The notes beneath the pieces were generated by a model. It was not told where the DNA came from. It saw only the letters and a program-made list of their open reading frames with translations, and made no database searches. From positions 2,790,001 through 2,854,000 of the forward strand of contig CP074381.1 in the NCBI GenBank assembly GCA_022041995.1: a stretch of 64,000 nucleotides of DNA. The letters run 5' to 3'. This DNA is from Cupriavidus necator. Its GTDB lineage: Bacteria; Pseudomonadota; Gammaproteobacteria; Burkholderiales; Burkholderiaceae. Positions 54,484 to 64,000 of the stretch are shown here, in pieces. Every line of letters starts with the position of its first letter. Position 1 is the first letter of the stretch. A program made the position numbers and the translations under genes.

Positions 54484-55013
54484 GAACCCGCATGCCCGAA
54501 CGCCTGACCCCGCCCTGCTGGAAATCCCTGTGGAAACTCTGGCTCGCCGCCGTCGTGCTGGCGGGGCTGTCGCTGGCCGGCTGCCAGACCGCGCCGCCAG
54601 CCACCGGGCTGTCTGCGGCCCAGGTCGCGGTGCTGAAGCAGGAAGGCTTCGCGCTGACCGATGAAGGCTGGGAACTCGGCTTGTCAGACAAGCTGCTGTT
54701 CGGATTCAATGAGGACCTGATCGACGCCGAGCGCGCCGCCAATGTGCAGCGCCTCGGGCGGGCGCTGAAGGGCGCAGGCATCGAGCGCCTGCGCGTGGAT
54801 GGTCACACCGACGACGCGGGCTCGGCCGAATACAACCAGTCGCTGTCAGTGCGGCGCGCCGAAGCCGTGGCAAGGCTGCTGGCAGGCGCCGGCTTTGCGC
54901 CGGAAAACATCGAAGTTCGCGGACGGGGCAAGAGCCTCCCGGTGGCCGAAAACCGCACCGCCGCCGGACGCAGCGAGAACCGGCGCGTCGCCATCATCGT
55001 ATCGGTCGACTAG
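54480..55013 (+). CDS. yfiB: YfiB-like OmpA-domain outer-membrane lipoprotein
   Basis: A 177-residue lipoprotein. The lipobox LSLAGC is near residue 35 and is followed by an OmpA/Pal-type peptidoglycan-binding domain with HTDDAGSAEYNQSLSVRRAEAV and RSENRRVAI. The start is either the GTG at 54480, overlapping the yfiN stop, or the ATG at 54492. In Pseudomonas YfiB sequesters YfiR at the outer membrane and so activates YfiN. Gene order and overlaps suggest the same here. Confidence 0.88.
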   Translation: MRTRMPERLTPPCWKSLWKLWLAAVVLAGLSLAGCQTAPPATGLSAAQVAVLKQEGFALTDEGWELGLSDKLLFGFNEDLIDAERAANVQRLGRALKGAGIERLRVDGHTDDAGSAEYNQSLSVRRAEAVARLLAGAGFAPENIEVRGRGKSLPVAENRTAAGRSENRRVAIIVSVD

Positions 55014-55029
55014 GACGGCGGCCGGCGCT

Positions 55030-55305
55030 TCAGTCGCCGAACGGATTGGGCGCGCGGTTCTCTGGCGCTTCACTCAGGTCGAACTCGTCGCGCACCTTGT
55101 CGACCACCGCGCGGATGCTGGCCTCGTAGCCGGACGCATTGCCGAAGCCCGTCATATTCCAGTTGCGCCCGCGGGCGTCGCGCGCGTGCGGCACGGGCGC
55201 CGGCACCCGGACCTTGGCACCGTCCTCGCCGATTTCATAGATTTGCTGGATGCGCCGGCTCACCTCGTCCTGCAGGGCACGCCGGCCACGCTCACGCTTG
55301 GCCAT
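55030..55305 (-). CDS. Conserved hypothetical protein
   Basis: A 91-residue charged protein, MAKRERGRRALQDEVSRRIQQIYEIGEDGAKVRV onwards. No signal peptide or membrane helix. The C-terminal part has GNASGYEASIRAVVDKVRDEFDL, likely helical. It converges on yfiB. The family is not recognised. Confidence 0.6.
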   Translation of the reverse strand: MAKRERGRRALQDEVSRRIQQIYEIGEDGAKVRVPAPVPHARDARGRNWNMTGFGNASGYEASIRAVVDKVRDEFDLSEAPENRAPNPFGD

Positions 55306-55356
55306 GGCTGACTCCTCGATGAATCCCGAGGCATCCTAGCACGCACGCAAATCAGC

Positions 55357-56205
55357 TCAAAGCGCAGCCTTGGCAGCCTGGTACGCGGCGTAAAGCCGGG
55401 CAAAGACCGGCCCCGGCATCCCCTTGCCAATGCTGCGGCCATCGATAGTCACCACCGGCAGCAGCTCCTTGCTGGCCGACGACAGCAGCACCTCGTCGGC
55501 GGCGAACACCTCTTCCTTCGCGATGCGGCGCGCCTCCAGCGCAATCCCCATCGCGGCACAGACCTCTTCCATGAACCCGTAGCGGATGCCTTCCAGGATC
55601 AGGTTGTCCTTGGGCGGCGCCATCACGCGGCCATCGCGCACCACCCACACATTGGAAGCCGATGCCTCGGTCAGCCAGCCATCCCGGAACTGGATCGCCT
55701 CGATCACGCCGTGCTCCACCGCATGCTGCGCCGCCAGCACGTTGCCCAGCAGCGACGTCGACTTGATCTGGCAGTTCAGCCAGCGCCGGTCCTCCATCGT
55801 CACGCACGCCACGCCCTGCTCAAGCATCTGCGCCGACGGCAACGCCATCGGGTTGGTCATGATCAGCACCGTCGGCACGACCTCTTTCGGAAATGCATGC
55901 GTGCGCTTGGCGACGCCGCGCGACACCTGGATGTAGACCAGCTGGTCCGACAGGCCGTTGGCTTCGACCACCTCGCCGACCAGCTCCAGCCACTGACCGG
56001 CGCTGTACGGATCAGGAATCCCGATGCCCTCCAGGCTGCGGTGCAGGCGGGCCAGATGCTGGTCCCCGCGGAATGGCTTGCCGTTGTAGTACGGAATGAC
56101 TTCGTAGATGCCATCGCCAAAGATGAAGCCGCGGTCGAGGACGGGGATGCGGGCTTCGGAAAGGGGGGTCAGGGTGCCGTTGAGGTGGACGATGGGGTCG
56201 GACAT
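55357..56205 (-). CDS. D-amino-acid (D-alanine) transaminase, PLP class IV
   Basis: A 282-residue class IV aminotransferase. It starts MSDPIVHLNGTLTPLSEARIPVLDRGFIFGDGIYEVI, and the PLP lysine lies in CQIKSTSLLGN. The second family signature is EASASNVWVVRDGRVMAP and the end region is LLSSASKELLPVVTIDGRSIG. This pattern fits D-alanine transaminases better than branched-chain enzymes. The upstream ribosome-binding site is poor; the frame extends into unrelated sequence. The likely role is interconverting D-alanine and D-glutamate. Confidence 0.9.
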   Translation of the reverse strand: MSDPIVHLNGTLTPLSEARIPVLDRGFIFGDGIYEVIPYYNGKPFRGDQHLARLHRSLEGIGIPDPYSAGQWLELVGEVVEANGLSDQLVYIQVSRGVAKRTHAFPKEVVPTVLIMTNPMALPSAQMLEQGVACVTMEDRRWLNCQIKSTSLLGNVLAAQHAVEHGVIEAIQFRDGWLTEASASNVWVVRDGRVMAPPKDNLILEGIRYGFMEEVCAAMGIALEARRIAKEEVFAADEVLLSSASKELLPVVTIDGRSIGKGMPGPVFARLYAAYQAAKAAL

Positions 56206-56324
56206 GGGGACAAGTGCCAGAGATTCAAAAGAGACGCCTGATTCTTTCACAGGCGGGCAGGCAGGTTCATGCAATTTGCGCATGAAGTTGGCTACCCGTG
56301 CCATGTCGGCGCCAGCGCGCAGAC

Positions 56325-56816
56325 TCAGGCTGACGGCAGCGCTTTCGACAACAGCACAGTGGTAAAGCCGCTGTCCCAGCTCTCGTCGGGATAGAAATCG
56401 ATCTCGGCATAACCATGGCGCCGGTAGAACGCGCGGCTTTGCACGTTGAACGTGTCCGTCTCCAGCCTCGCCTCGCGATGCCCTGCGCTGGCAATCTCGC
56501 CTTCGGCATGGGCCAGCAGCGCCCCGCCCAGCCCCATGCGCTGCCATGTTCGCCCGACATGCAGGGCCCAGATGAAGTTGTTTTCCCAGTCCACCATGGC
56601 CGCCGGCACGCCATCCACGCAGGCTACGCGGAATGCTTGCAAGCGGGCTTCGACGTAGCTTCGGGTCTTGCCTTGCCGTTCATAGGCGGCTGCCGCAGCG
56701 GCTGTCAGTTGCGGCTTCCAGGTGCCGAGGTAGGTGTCGGTCAGGATGTCTTCCACCGCTTGCGCGTCTGCGGGCAAGGCGGGGCGGATTTCGGGTTGGA
56801 AGGTGAGTTTGGCCAT
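56325..56816 (-). CDS. GNAT-family N-acetyltransferase
   Basis: A 163-residue GNAT protein starting MAKLTFQPEIRPALPADAQAVEDI. The acetyl-CoA pyrophosphate-binding loop is RTWQRMGLGGALLAHAE, preceded by FIWALHVG, and the C-terminal FNVQSRAFYRRHGYAE motif is also present. The substrate is unknown. It lies upstream of and collinear with the transaminase, 119 bp away. Confidence 0.87.
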   Translation of the reverse strand: MAKLTFQPEIRPALPADAQAVEDILTDTYLGTWKPQLTAAAAAAYERQGKTRSYVEARLQAFRVACVDGVPAAMVDWENNFIWALHVGRTWQRMGLGGALLAHAEGEIASAGHREARLETDTFNVQSRAFYRRHGYAEIDFYPDESWDSGFTTVLLSKALPSA

Positions 56817-57139
56817 GGCCGAGAGGATACCGGGCACCGGATACATGACGGAAGCCCTCTCACGGACACAGGAACTTGGCGGACAGAACAATTGGATCGG
56901 CACGCTCAGCCAATCCGGCGCGCCGAGATGGAAGTCATGCATTCGTCGTGATGACTGGCAAGCCATGTCGCCCTGCGGCAACACCTCTATTTAGAGGGAT
57001 GCGCGATACGAGGTCCTGTACGACCATCCTCACGGGCGATCCCGCGACTCGCCCACTACTACTTCAGCCCTCGCCTACCCTGGCCGAGGGCTTTTCTTTG
57101 AGCCCATCAGGCATCATGGAGCTACCAGGGACTGGAAAC
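56817..57139 (+). other. Gap with a plus-strand terminator and possible small RNA
   Basis: No protein gene is convincing here. A 14-bp palindrome CCTCTATTTAGAGG sits at 56984-56997. AGCCCTCG/CGAGGGCT followed by TTTTCTTT (57066-57099) is a good plus-strand Rho-independent terminator, but no plus-strand gene lies upstream for 2 kb. A short RNA of about 80-110 nt ending at 57099 would explain it. No promoter is clear. Confidence 0.4.
57066..57099 (+). terminator. Orphan Rho-independent terminator
   Basis: An 8-bp stem AGCCCTCG/CGAGGGCT with an 11-base loop and a T-rich tail, on the plus strand, with no annotated gene upstream. See the surrounding gap entry. Confidence 0.7.
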
Positions 57140-57165
57140 AAAAAAGCCGCCCAGACGGGCGGCTT
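57140..57165 (-). terminator. Rho-independent terminator of tRNA-Ser
   Basis: Read on the minus strand, AAGCCGCCC/GGGCGGCTT with a 4-base loop is followed by a T-run. It lies about 18 bp past the tRNA 3' end. Confidence 0.88.
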
Positions 57166-57182
57166 CGCTTTGCACAGTGTTC

Positions 57183-57273
57183 TGGCGGAGAGAGGGGGAT
57201 TCGAACCCCCGATAGGCTATTAACCTATACACGCTTTCCAGGCGTGCGACTTAAACCACTCATCCATCTCTCC
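57183..57273 (-). tRNA. tRNA-Ser (anticodon GGA)
   Basis: On the minus strand the acceptor GGAGAGA pairs with TCTCTCC, followed by GCCA with the CCA encoded. The anticodon stem-loop CACGC-CTGGAAA-GCGTG gives GGA. A long variable arm (TATAGGTTAATAGCCTATC), characteristic of class II tRNAs, is present, and the T-arm is GGGGGTTCGAATCCCCC. Length is 91 nt with CCA. Confidence 0.97.
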
Positions 57274-57358
57274 GGGAAGTCCGAGATTATAGCAGAGTTG
57301 CCTGGCGAATCCAGTGCTTCGTCGCCGCATTCCGCCTTGCTTGACAATCCCATCCGCC

Positions 57359-59410
57359 CTACCCCTTGCGCAGGTAGCTCACCAGCCGGTCGATCACCGG
57401 CGCATTGCGTGGCGTCAGCAGGCTGACGATGATGGCCACGGCGAAACCGGCGGGCACGCCGAAGGCGCCGGAGGCGATCGGGTCGACGCCGAACCAGCGG
57501 TTGCCGAAGATGCCGGTCATGCGGGTGAAGAACGGGTAGTTGACGATGATGTAGTAGACCGCCACGCCCAGTCCGGCGGCCATGCCAGCGACGGCGCCGG
57601 CCGCGGTGGTGCGGCGCCAGAAGATGCCGAGGACCAGTACCGGGAAGAAGCTGGAGGCGGCCAGCGAGAACGCGGCGCCGACCAGGAACAGGATATTGCC
57701 CGGGCGCAGCGATGTGACGTAAGAGGCAAAAAGCGCCACGCCCAGCAACACGATCTTGGCGGTGGTGACGCGGCGCTGGTGGCTCGCCTGGCGGTCAACC
57801 ATGTGATAGAAGACGTCGTGCGAGAGCGCATTGGCAATGGTCAGCAGCAGGCCGTCGGCAGTGGACAGCGCGGCGGCCAGGGCGCCGGCAGCGATCAGGC
57901 CGGAAATCACGTATGGCAGGCCGGCGATTTCCGGGGCGGCCAGCACGATCATGTCGGGCTGCAGCAGGATCTCGGCCCATTGCACGATGCCGTCGCCGTT
58001 GACATCGCGGATGCCGAACACCGGTGGATCGACCTTGCGCCATTGCACCACCCACTGAGGCAATTCGGCGTAGGAGGTGCCCACCAGGTGCTGGAAGAAC
58101 TCATATTTCACCAGCGCAGCCAGCGTGGGCGCGGACACGTACAGCAAGGCAATGAAGAACACGGCCCAGGCCACGGAGTTGCGCGTTTCCTTGACCGACG
58201 GCGTAGTGTAGAGCCGCGTCAGGATGTGCGGCAGGCTGGCGGTGCCGACCATCAGGCAGAACACCAGCAAGACAAAATTCAGCCGCTTGGTCTCGCGCTC
58301 GTGCTCCGATGCCGCGGGATAGGGCTCGGTCGATGACAGCGAATGGCGGCTGCGGGCCAGTGCGTCTGCCCGCTGCTGGTTCCACTGCTGCTGTGCCGCC
58401 GCGGGGTCGCGCGGGAATTCCAGCCGTTCGCGCTCCAGCGACTTGATCTCGCGCAGCGGGGCATTGTGCGTGCGCAGGTCCTGCAGCCGCGCGTCGAGCG
58501 CGTCACGCTCCTGGGCAAAGGAATCGGGCAGCCGGGCGGTGCGCTCCTGCAGCAGGATGGCCTGCTGCCGGTAGTACTCGCGCACGGCCTGCTCGGCCGG
58601 CTCGCGCTCCAGCTGCTGCTCGCGCGCGTCGAGTTGCGACAATAGCGTGCCGTAGCTGAGCTGCGGCAGCGCTTCGTGGTGATGCTTCCAGGCGATCATC
58701 GATACCGTGACCAGGAAGGCCACGATCATCATGATGTACTGCGCTACCTGCGTCCATGTGACCGCGCGCATGCCGCCAAGGAACGAGCACACCAGGATGC
58801 CGGCCAGGCCGAAGAAGATGCCGACGGCAAACTCCACGCCGATAAAGCGCGTCACTACCAGCCCCACGCCCTGGATCTGCGCCACCAGGTAAACGAAGGA
58901 GCATAGCGAAGCCGCCAGCACCGCGATCGCGCGCACTGGCAGGTTGCCGCCGGGCTTGCCGTTGCCGTAGCGCGCTGCCAGGAAATCGGGAATGGTGTAG
59001 CCGCCGTACTTGCGCAGGTACGGCGCCAGCAGGAAGGCCACCAGGCAGTAGCCGCCGGTCCAGCCCATCACATAGGCCAGCCCTTCGTAGCCCGAGGAAA
59101 ACAGGATGCCGGCCAGGCCGATGAAGGACGCCGCGCTCATCCAGTCGGCGGCAATCGCCATGCCGTTGAACAGCGCCGGCACGCGCCGCGAGGCGACGTA
59201 ATACTCGTTCAGGTCCGAGGTGCGGCAGATCAGCCCGATGCAGGCATAGATCGCAATGGTGATGAAGAGGAAGACGTAACCGAGCCACAGCGCATCGGCA
59301 TTGGAGCGTTCCAGCAGCCCCATCATGCCGACGAAGCCGAACAACCCTAGCGTGAACAGGCCGTAGTACAGCAGCAACCGTCGGCGAAAGCGCGACTGGG
59401 CTTCAGGCAT
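57359..59410 (-). CDS. Sodium/solute symporter (VC_2705-type, acetate-permease-like)
   Basis: An SSS-family inner-membrane symporter of 683 residues, longer than ActP (about 550). Typical helices include GLAYVMGWTGGYCLVAFLLAP, and the AADWMSAASFIGLAG motif (about residues 88-101) is the family sodium-site region. Between helices there is a long hydrophilic, coiled-coil-like insert (about 242-377). A loop with an EF-hand-like DVNGDGIVQWAE is at 469-480. It lies upstream of tRNA-Ser and downstream of acs on the same strand, so uptake of acetate or another short carboxylate is likely. Confidence 0.88.
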   Translation of the reverse strand: MPEAQSRFRRRLLLYYGLFTLGLFGFVGMMGLLERSNADALWLGYVFLFITIAIYACIGLICRTSDLNEYYVASRRVPALFNGMAIAADWMSAASFIGLAGILFSSGYEGLAYVMGWTGGYCLVAFLLAPYLRKYGGYTIPDFLAARYGNGKPGGNLPVRAIAVLAASLCSFVYLVAQIQGVGLVVTRFIGVEFAVGIFFGLAGILVCSFLGGMRAVTWTQVAQYIMMIVAFLVTVSMIAWKHHHEALPQLSYGTLLSQLDAREQQLEREPAEQAVREYYRQQAILLQERTARLPDSFAQERDALDARLQDLRTHNAPLREIKSLERERLEFPRDPAAAQQQWNQQRADALARSRHSLSSTEPYPAASEHERETKRLNFVLLVFCLMVGTASLPHILTRLYTTPSVKETRNSVAWAVFFIALLYVSAPTLAALVKYEFFQHLVGTSYAELPQWVVQWRKVDPPVFGIRDVNGDGIVQWAEILLQPDMIVLAAPEIAGLPYVISGLIAAGALAAALSTADGLLLTIANALSHDVFYHMVDRQASHQRRVTTAKIVLLGVALFASYVTSLRPGNILFLVGAAFSLAASSFFPVLVLGIFWRRTTAAGAVAGMAAGLGVAVYYIIVNYPFFTRMTGIFGNRWFGVDPIASGAFGVPAGFAVAIIVSLLTPRNAPVIDRLVSYLRKG

Positions 59411-59511
59411 GGGGACGGTTCGTGGTCGGTGGGCGGCTATCGTAACAAACCCGCCGGCGCGCGGGAACGCGGCGGCGGGTTCAAGGGCTAGATCGGGCCG
59501 AAGCTACAGGA

Positions 59512-61494
<1,983 letters not shown>

Positions 61495-61639
61495 AGGCTT
61501 GTCTCCTGATTTTGGACTGGCTTTGGCTGCCAAGTTACGCCCGACGGCTTACTTAAACCTGACGGTTGGCGGCGGAACCACACCCATCGCGTGCTGCAGT
61601 GCAGCGACGGCGGCGCACCGCCCGGCGCGAAAGTGCAGC

Positions 61640-61668
61640 CTTCTCCATTAGGCTAGCACAGCTATAAT
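61640..61668 (+). promoter_or_regulatory. Sigma70 promoter of the EamA-type transporter gene
   Basis: A perfect TATAAT is at 61663-61668. The -35 region is weak (CTTCTC at 61640-61645 with 17-bp spacing, or TTCTCC with 16). Transcription would begin near 61675, in the acs-transporter divergent gap. Confidence 0.6.
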
Positions 61669-61772
61669 GCCGCGAGTTCCATACCTGAATGCGGCGCTTG
61701 CCCTTGCCGCTCCCGCCGGCCCTGTACCTGCCGCGCCAAAGCGCCGCGGCGTCCTGCCGGACGACCAAGGCC

Positions 61773-62738
61773 GTGCCCGTGCCCGCCAATCCTTCAGCAT
61801 TCTCCCCGGTCTACGCCCTCTTCCTGATCGCCTCGATGGCGCTGGTCGGCAGCAATGTCGGACTCGGCAAATCGATCATCGCCCACGTGCCGGTGCTGCT
61901 GTTCGCGCTGCTGCGCTTTGTCATCGCCATCGTCTGCCTGGCGCCGTGGTACCGGCCCGCGCGCATGTGCCGGGTCTCGCGCGGGGAATGGCTGAACCTG
62001 TTCCTGCAGGCGTTCTTCGGTACCTTCCTGTTTACGCTGCTGATGCTCAATGGCGTGCGGCTGACCAGCGCCATGGCTGCCGGCGTGATCACCAGCACCA
62101 TCCCGGCCACGGTGGCGATCCTGTCATGGTTGCTGCTGCGCGAGCGGCTGTCGCGGCGCACGGTGGCGTCGGTGCTGCTGGCGATGACCGGCATCGCGGT
62201 GCTGAACATCGCCCGCGGCGATGCGCATGGTGCCGGCAGCGGCAGCCAGGCATGGCTGGGCAACCTGATGATCATGGGCGCGGTGGTATGCGAGTCGATC
62301 TACGTGATCCTGTCGCGCCGGCTCACGCAGACCCTGGCCGCGATCGAGATCTGCGCCTACACGCACCTGATCGGCGGGCTGCTGATGCTGCCGCTGGGGC
62401 TGGTGCCGCTGCTGAGCTTCGATGCCACCACGGTGCCGGTGCAGACCTGGCTGATGGTGTTGTGGTATGCGCTCTCGGCCAGCGTGTTCTCGTTCTGGCT
62501 GTGGATGAAGGGCATCCGCCATGTGCCGGCGGCGCTGGCCGGGGTGTTCACCTCAGTGCTGCCGGTGGCGGCTGCCACCTACGGCATCGTCTTCCTGGGC
62601 GAGCAGCCGGGCTGGCCGCATGGGGTGGCGCTGGTGTGCGTGCTGGCCGGGATCGTGCTGGCCAGCTGGCCGGGGCGGATCGCGCGCGGCGCGTGGCGCG
62701 GCAAGGCGGCCGGCGCCGATCCTGGCGCCGCGGGTTGA
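61773..62738 (+). CDS. DMT-superfamily (EamA) transporter
   Basis: An inner-membrane exporter-like protein with about ten helices in two EamA repeats, 321 residues from the GTG at 61773 ([21 protein letters not shown]). The first repeat ends near [11 protein letters not shown] and the second runs from [24 protein letters not shown]. An ATG at 61689 would add 28 non-conserved, proline-rich residues before the first helix and lies 14 nt from the predicted transcription start. The start is therefore uncertain. The substrate (metabolite or amino-acid efflux) is unknown. Confidence 0.85.
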   Translation: MPVPANPSAFSPVYALFLIASMALVGSNVGLGKSIIAHVPVLLFALLRFVIAIVCLAPWYRPARMCRVSRGEWLNLFLQAFFGTFLFTLLMLNGVRLTSAMAAGVITSTIPATVAILSWLLLRERLSRRTVASVLLAMTGIAVLNIARGDAHGAGSGSQAWLGNLMIMGAVVCESIYVILSRRLTQTLAAIEICAYTHLIGGLLMLPLGLVPLLSFDATTVPVQTWLMVLWYALSASVFSFWLWMKGIRHVPAALAGVFTSVLPVAAATYGIVFLGEQPGWPHGVALVCVLAGIVLASWPGRIARGAWRGKAAGADPGAAG

Positions 62739-62851
62739 GCCACGCCGGCGACGAACGGTGGCAGTCTTCGGTTACGGCCGGTAACACCGCCCGGTCATCG
62801 GCGCTTGCTACAATCCACGCCGACTTTCAACTCGCCGACACCGCCCCGCCC

Positions 62852-63394
62852 ATGGCTTCCAATCCAATGACCAGGCCGCAGACCATGCGGCCGATCCCAA
62901 GCATCATCTTCGCGTCGCGCTGGCTGCAGTTGCCGCTTTACCTGGGCCTGATCGTGGCCCAGGGCGTCTATGTCTACCACTTCCTGGTCGAAGTCTGGCA
63001 CCTGCTGGCGCATGTGACCGAGTTCGACGAGAACAAGATCATGCTGGTGGTGCTGGGCCTGATCGATGTGGTGATGATCTCCAACCTGCTGATCATGGTG
63101 ATCGTGGGCGGCTATGAGACCTTCGTCTCGCGGCTGGGCATCGACAACCACCCGGACGAGCCGGAATGGCTGGACCACGTCAACGCCGGGGTGCTCAAGG
63201 TCAAGCTGTCGATGGCGCTGATCGGGATTTCGTCGATCCACCTGCTCAAGACCTTTATCGATGCTGAGCAGCGCACGACGCACACCATCATGTGGCAGGT
63301 GGCCATCCATATTGCCTTCCTGCTGTCGGCGGTCGCCATGGCATGGGTGGACCGGATGGTGACGCACCCGGCCGGCTCACACAATAAGCACTAA
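62852..63394 (+). CDS. YqhA/UPF0114-family membrane protein
   Basis: A 180-residue membrane protein matching the YqhA family. The segments [50 protein letters not shown] and [21 protein letters not shown] are typical, giving three or four helices. The role is unknown. A TACAAT (62809-62814) precedes it as a possible -10. It is followed by a strong terminator. Confidence 0.9.
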   Translation: MASNPMTRPQTMRPIPSIIFASRWLQLPLYLGLIVAQGVYVYHFLVEVWHLLAHVTEFDENKIMLVVLGLIDVVMISNLLIMVIVGGYETFVSRLGIDNHPDEPEWLDHVNAGVLKVKLSMALIGISSIHLLKTFIDAEQRTTHTIMWQVAIHIAFLLSAVAMAWVDRMVTHPAGSHNKH

Positions 63395-63432
63395 TCACAT
63401 TAATGCGCCATCGGACGCCTAGTCCCAGCCAG

Positions 63433-63464
63433 ACCGCGGCCATGTGCCGCGGTTTTTGCTTTTT
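63433..63464 (+). terminator. Rho-independent terminator after the YqhA-family gene
   Basis: ACCGCGGC/GCCGCGGT with a 5-base loop is followed by TTTTTGCTTTTT. It lies about 40 bp past the stop and separates this gene from the fumarase gene. Confidence 0.9.
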
Positions 63465-63594
63465 AGCCCACCCCCCACGCAACTAGCGGCGCGTGCCGCA
63501 CATTCCGGCTGTAGACGGATGTATGCAGCCGGGCAGAGCGCCCGGCTCAGTGTATGATTTCAGGCTGTGTTTCACCGCTGCCCTCCCCCACAAA

Positions 63595-64000
63595 ATGACT
63601 GTCATCAAGCAAGAAGACCTCATCCAGAGCGTCGCCGACTCCCTGCAGTACATCAGCTACTACCACCCGATGGACTACATCACCAGCCTGGGCCGTGCCT
63701 ATGAGCTGGAGCAGAGCCCGGCGGCCAAGGACGCGATCGCGCAGATCCTGACCAACAGCCGCATGTGCGCCGAGGGCAAGCGCCCGATCTGCCAGGATAC
63801 CGGCATCGTCACGATCTTCGTCAAGGTGGGGATGGACGTGCGCTGGGACGGCGCCACCATGGGCCTGACCGACATGATCAACGAGGGTGTGCGCCGCGGC
63901 TACACGCACCCGGACAACGTGCTGCGCGCCTCGATCGTCAGCCCGCCCGAAGGCGGCCGCAAGAACACCAAGGACAACACCCCGGCCGTGATCCACTACG
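63595..64000 (+). CDS. Class I (iron-sulfur) fumarate hydratase, 5' part
   Basis: The gene runs off the right edge; 135 codons are visible. It starts MTVIKQEDLIQSVADSLQYISYYHPMDYI. The cysteine-containing AEGKRPICQDTGIVTIF region supplies a ligand of the [4Fe-4S] cluster, and MGLTDMINEGVRRGYTHPDN follows. These identify class I fumarase, which interconverts fumarate and malate. Whether it is the single-chain FumA/B type or an alpha subunit cannot be told from the visible part. Confidence 0.93.
   Translation, partial: MTVIKQEDLIQSVADSLQYISYYHPMDYITSLGRAYELEQSPAAKDAIAQILTNSRMCAEGKRPICQDTGIVTIFVKVGMDVRWDGATMGLTDMINEGVRRGYTHPDNVLRASIVSPPEGGRKNTKDNTPAVIHY

Noticed and set aside
56876-57223. A plus-strand frame ending in RGGFEPPIGY
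   Set aside because: That ending is the well-known artefact of translating the antisense of a tRNA-Ser gene; the rest has no coding character.

Overview
The window looks like one chromosome segment of a Cupriavidus/Ralstonia-type betaproteobacterium (Burkholderiaceae). The reasons are the high G+C content, the gene order glmM-folP-ftsH-rlmE diverging from yhbY with greA and carB next door, the family resemblance of the proteins, and the mix of aromatic-CoA, glycerol and acetate/propionate metabolism. Almost all coding space is explained by housekeeping or catabolic genes. I see no phage, transposon, CRISPR array, defence island or secretion system.

Layout. 1-3.3 kb: the phosphate ABC operon pstSCA(B), minus strand, behind two tandem Pho boxes. 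3.4-8.5 kb: rlmE-ftsH-folP-glmM, with yhbY divergent. 9.4-15.9 kb: a DUF4149 protein, greA, carB, a LysE-type exporter and carA; the exporter sits between the two car genes. 16.2-24.1 kb: a seven-gene minus-strand operon for aerobic 2-aminobenzoate (anthranilate) breakdown through CoA thioesters (monooxygenase/reductase, SDR, enoyl-CoA hydratase, acyl-CoA dehydrogenase, CoA ligase, thioesterase, RidA), behind an AT-rich palindrome. 24.2-31.2 kb: prpE, mltD, gloB, a methyltransferase, rnhA, dnaQ and tRNA-Val(CAC). 31.4-36.5 kb: a small accessory patch (VIT-like membrane protein, outer-membrane protein, orphan gene, isochorismatase-family hydrolase, diguanylate cyclase).

36.7-49.0 kb: a glycerol locus, in which the importer GlpSTPQV (with a DUF2160 protein) diverges from glpR, followed by purU, a NUDIX gene, glpK and glpD. 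49.1-57.3 kb: small envelope and hypothetical genes, a YfiR-YfiN-YfiB-like c-di-GMP module, a D-amino-acid transaminase, a GNAT and tRNA-Ser(GGA). 57.4-64 kb: a sodium/solute symporter, acs, an EamA transporter, a YqhA protein and the start of class I fumarase.

The most striking feature is technical. Seven genes (rlmE, prpE, mltD, a VIT-like gene, glpK, a MliC-like gene and a YXWGXW-repeat gene) each carry one short apparent deletion next to G/C runs, and each recovers a full-length family member if 1-2 bases are restored. I read these mainly as base-calling or assembly errors. The most interesting biology is an asymmetric GlpS/GlpT ATPase pair, in which the conserved ATP-site motifs are split so that only one composite site looks complete. 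I did not find a convincing previously undescribed system.
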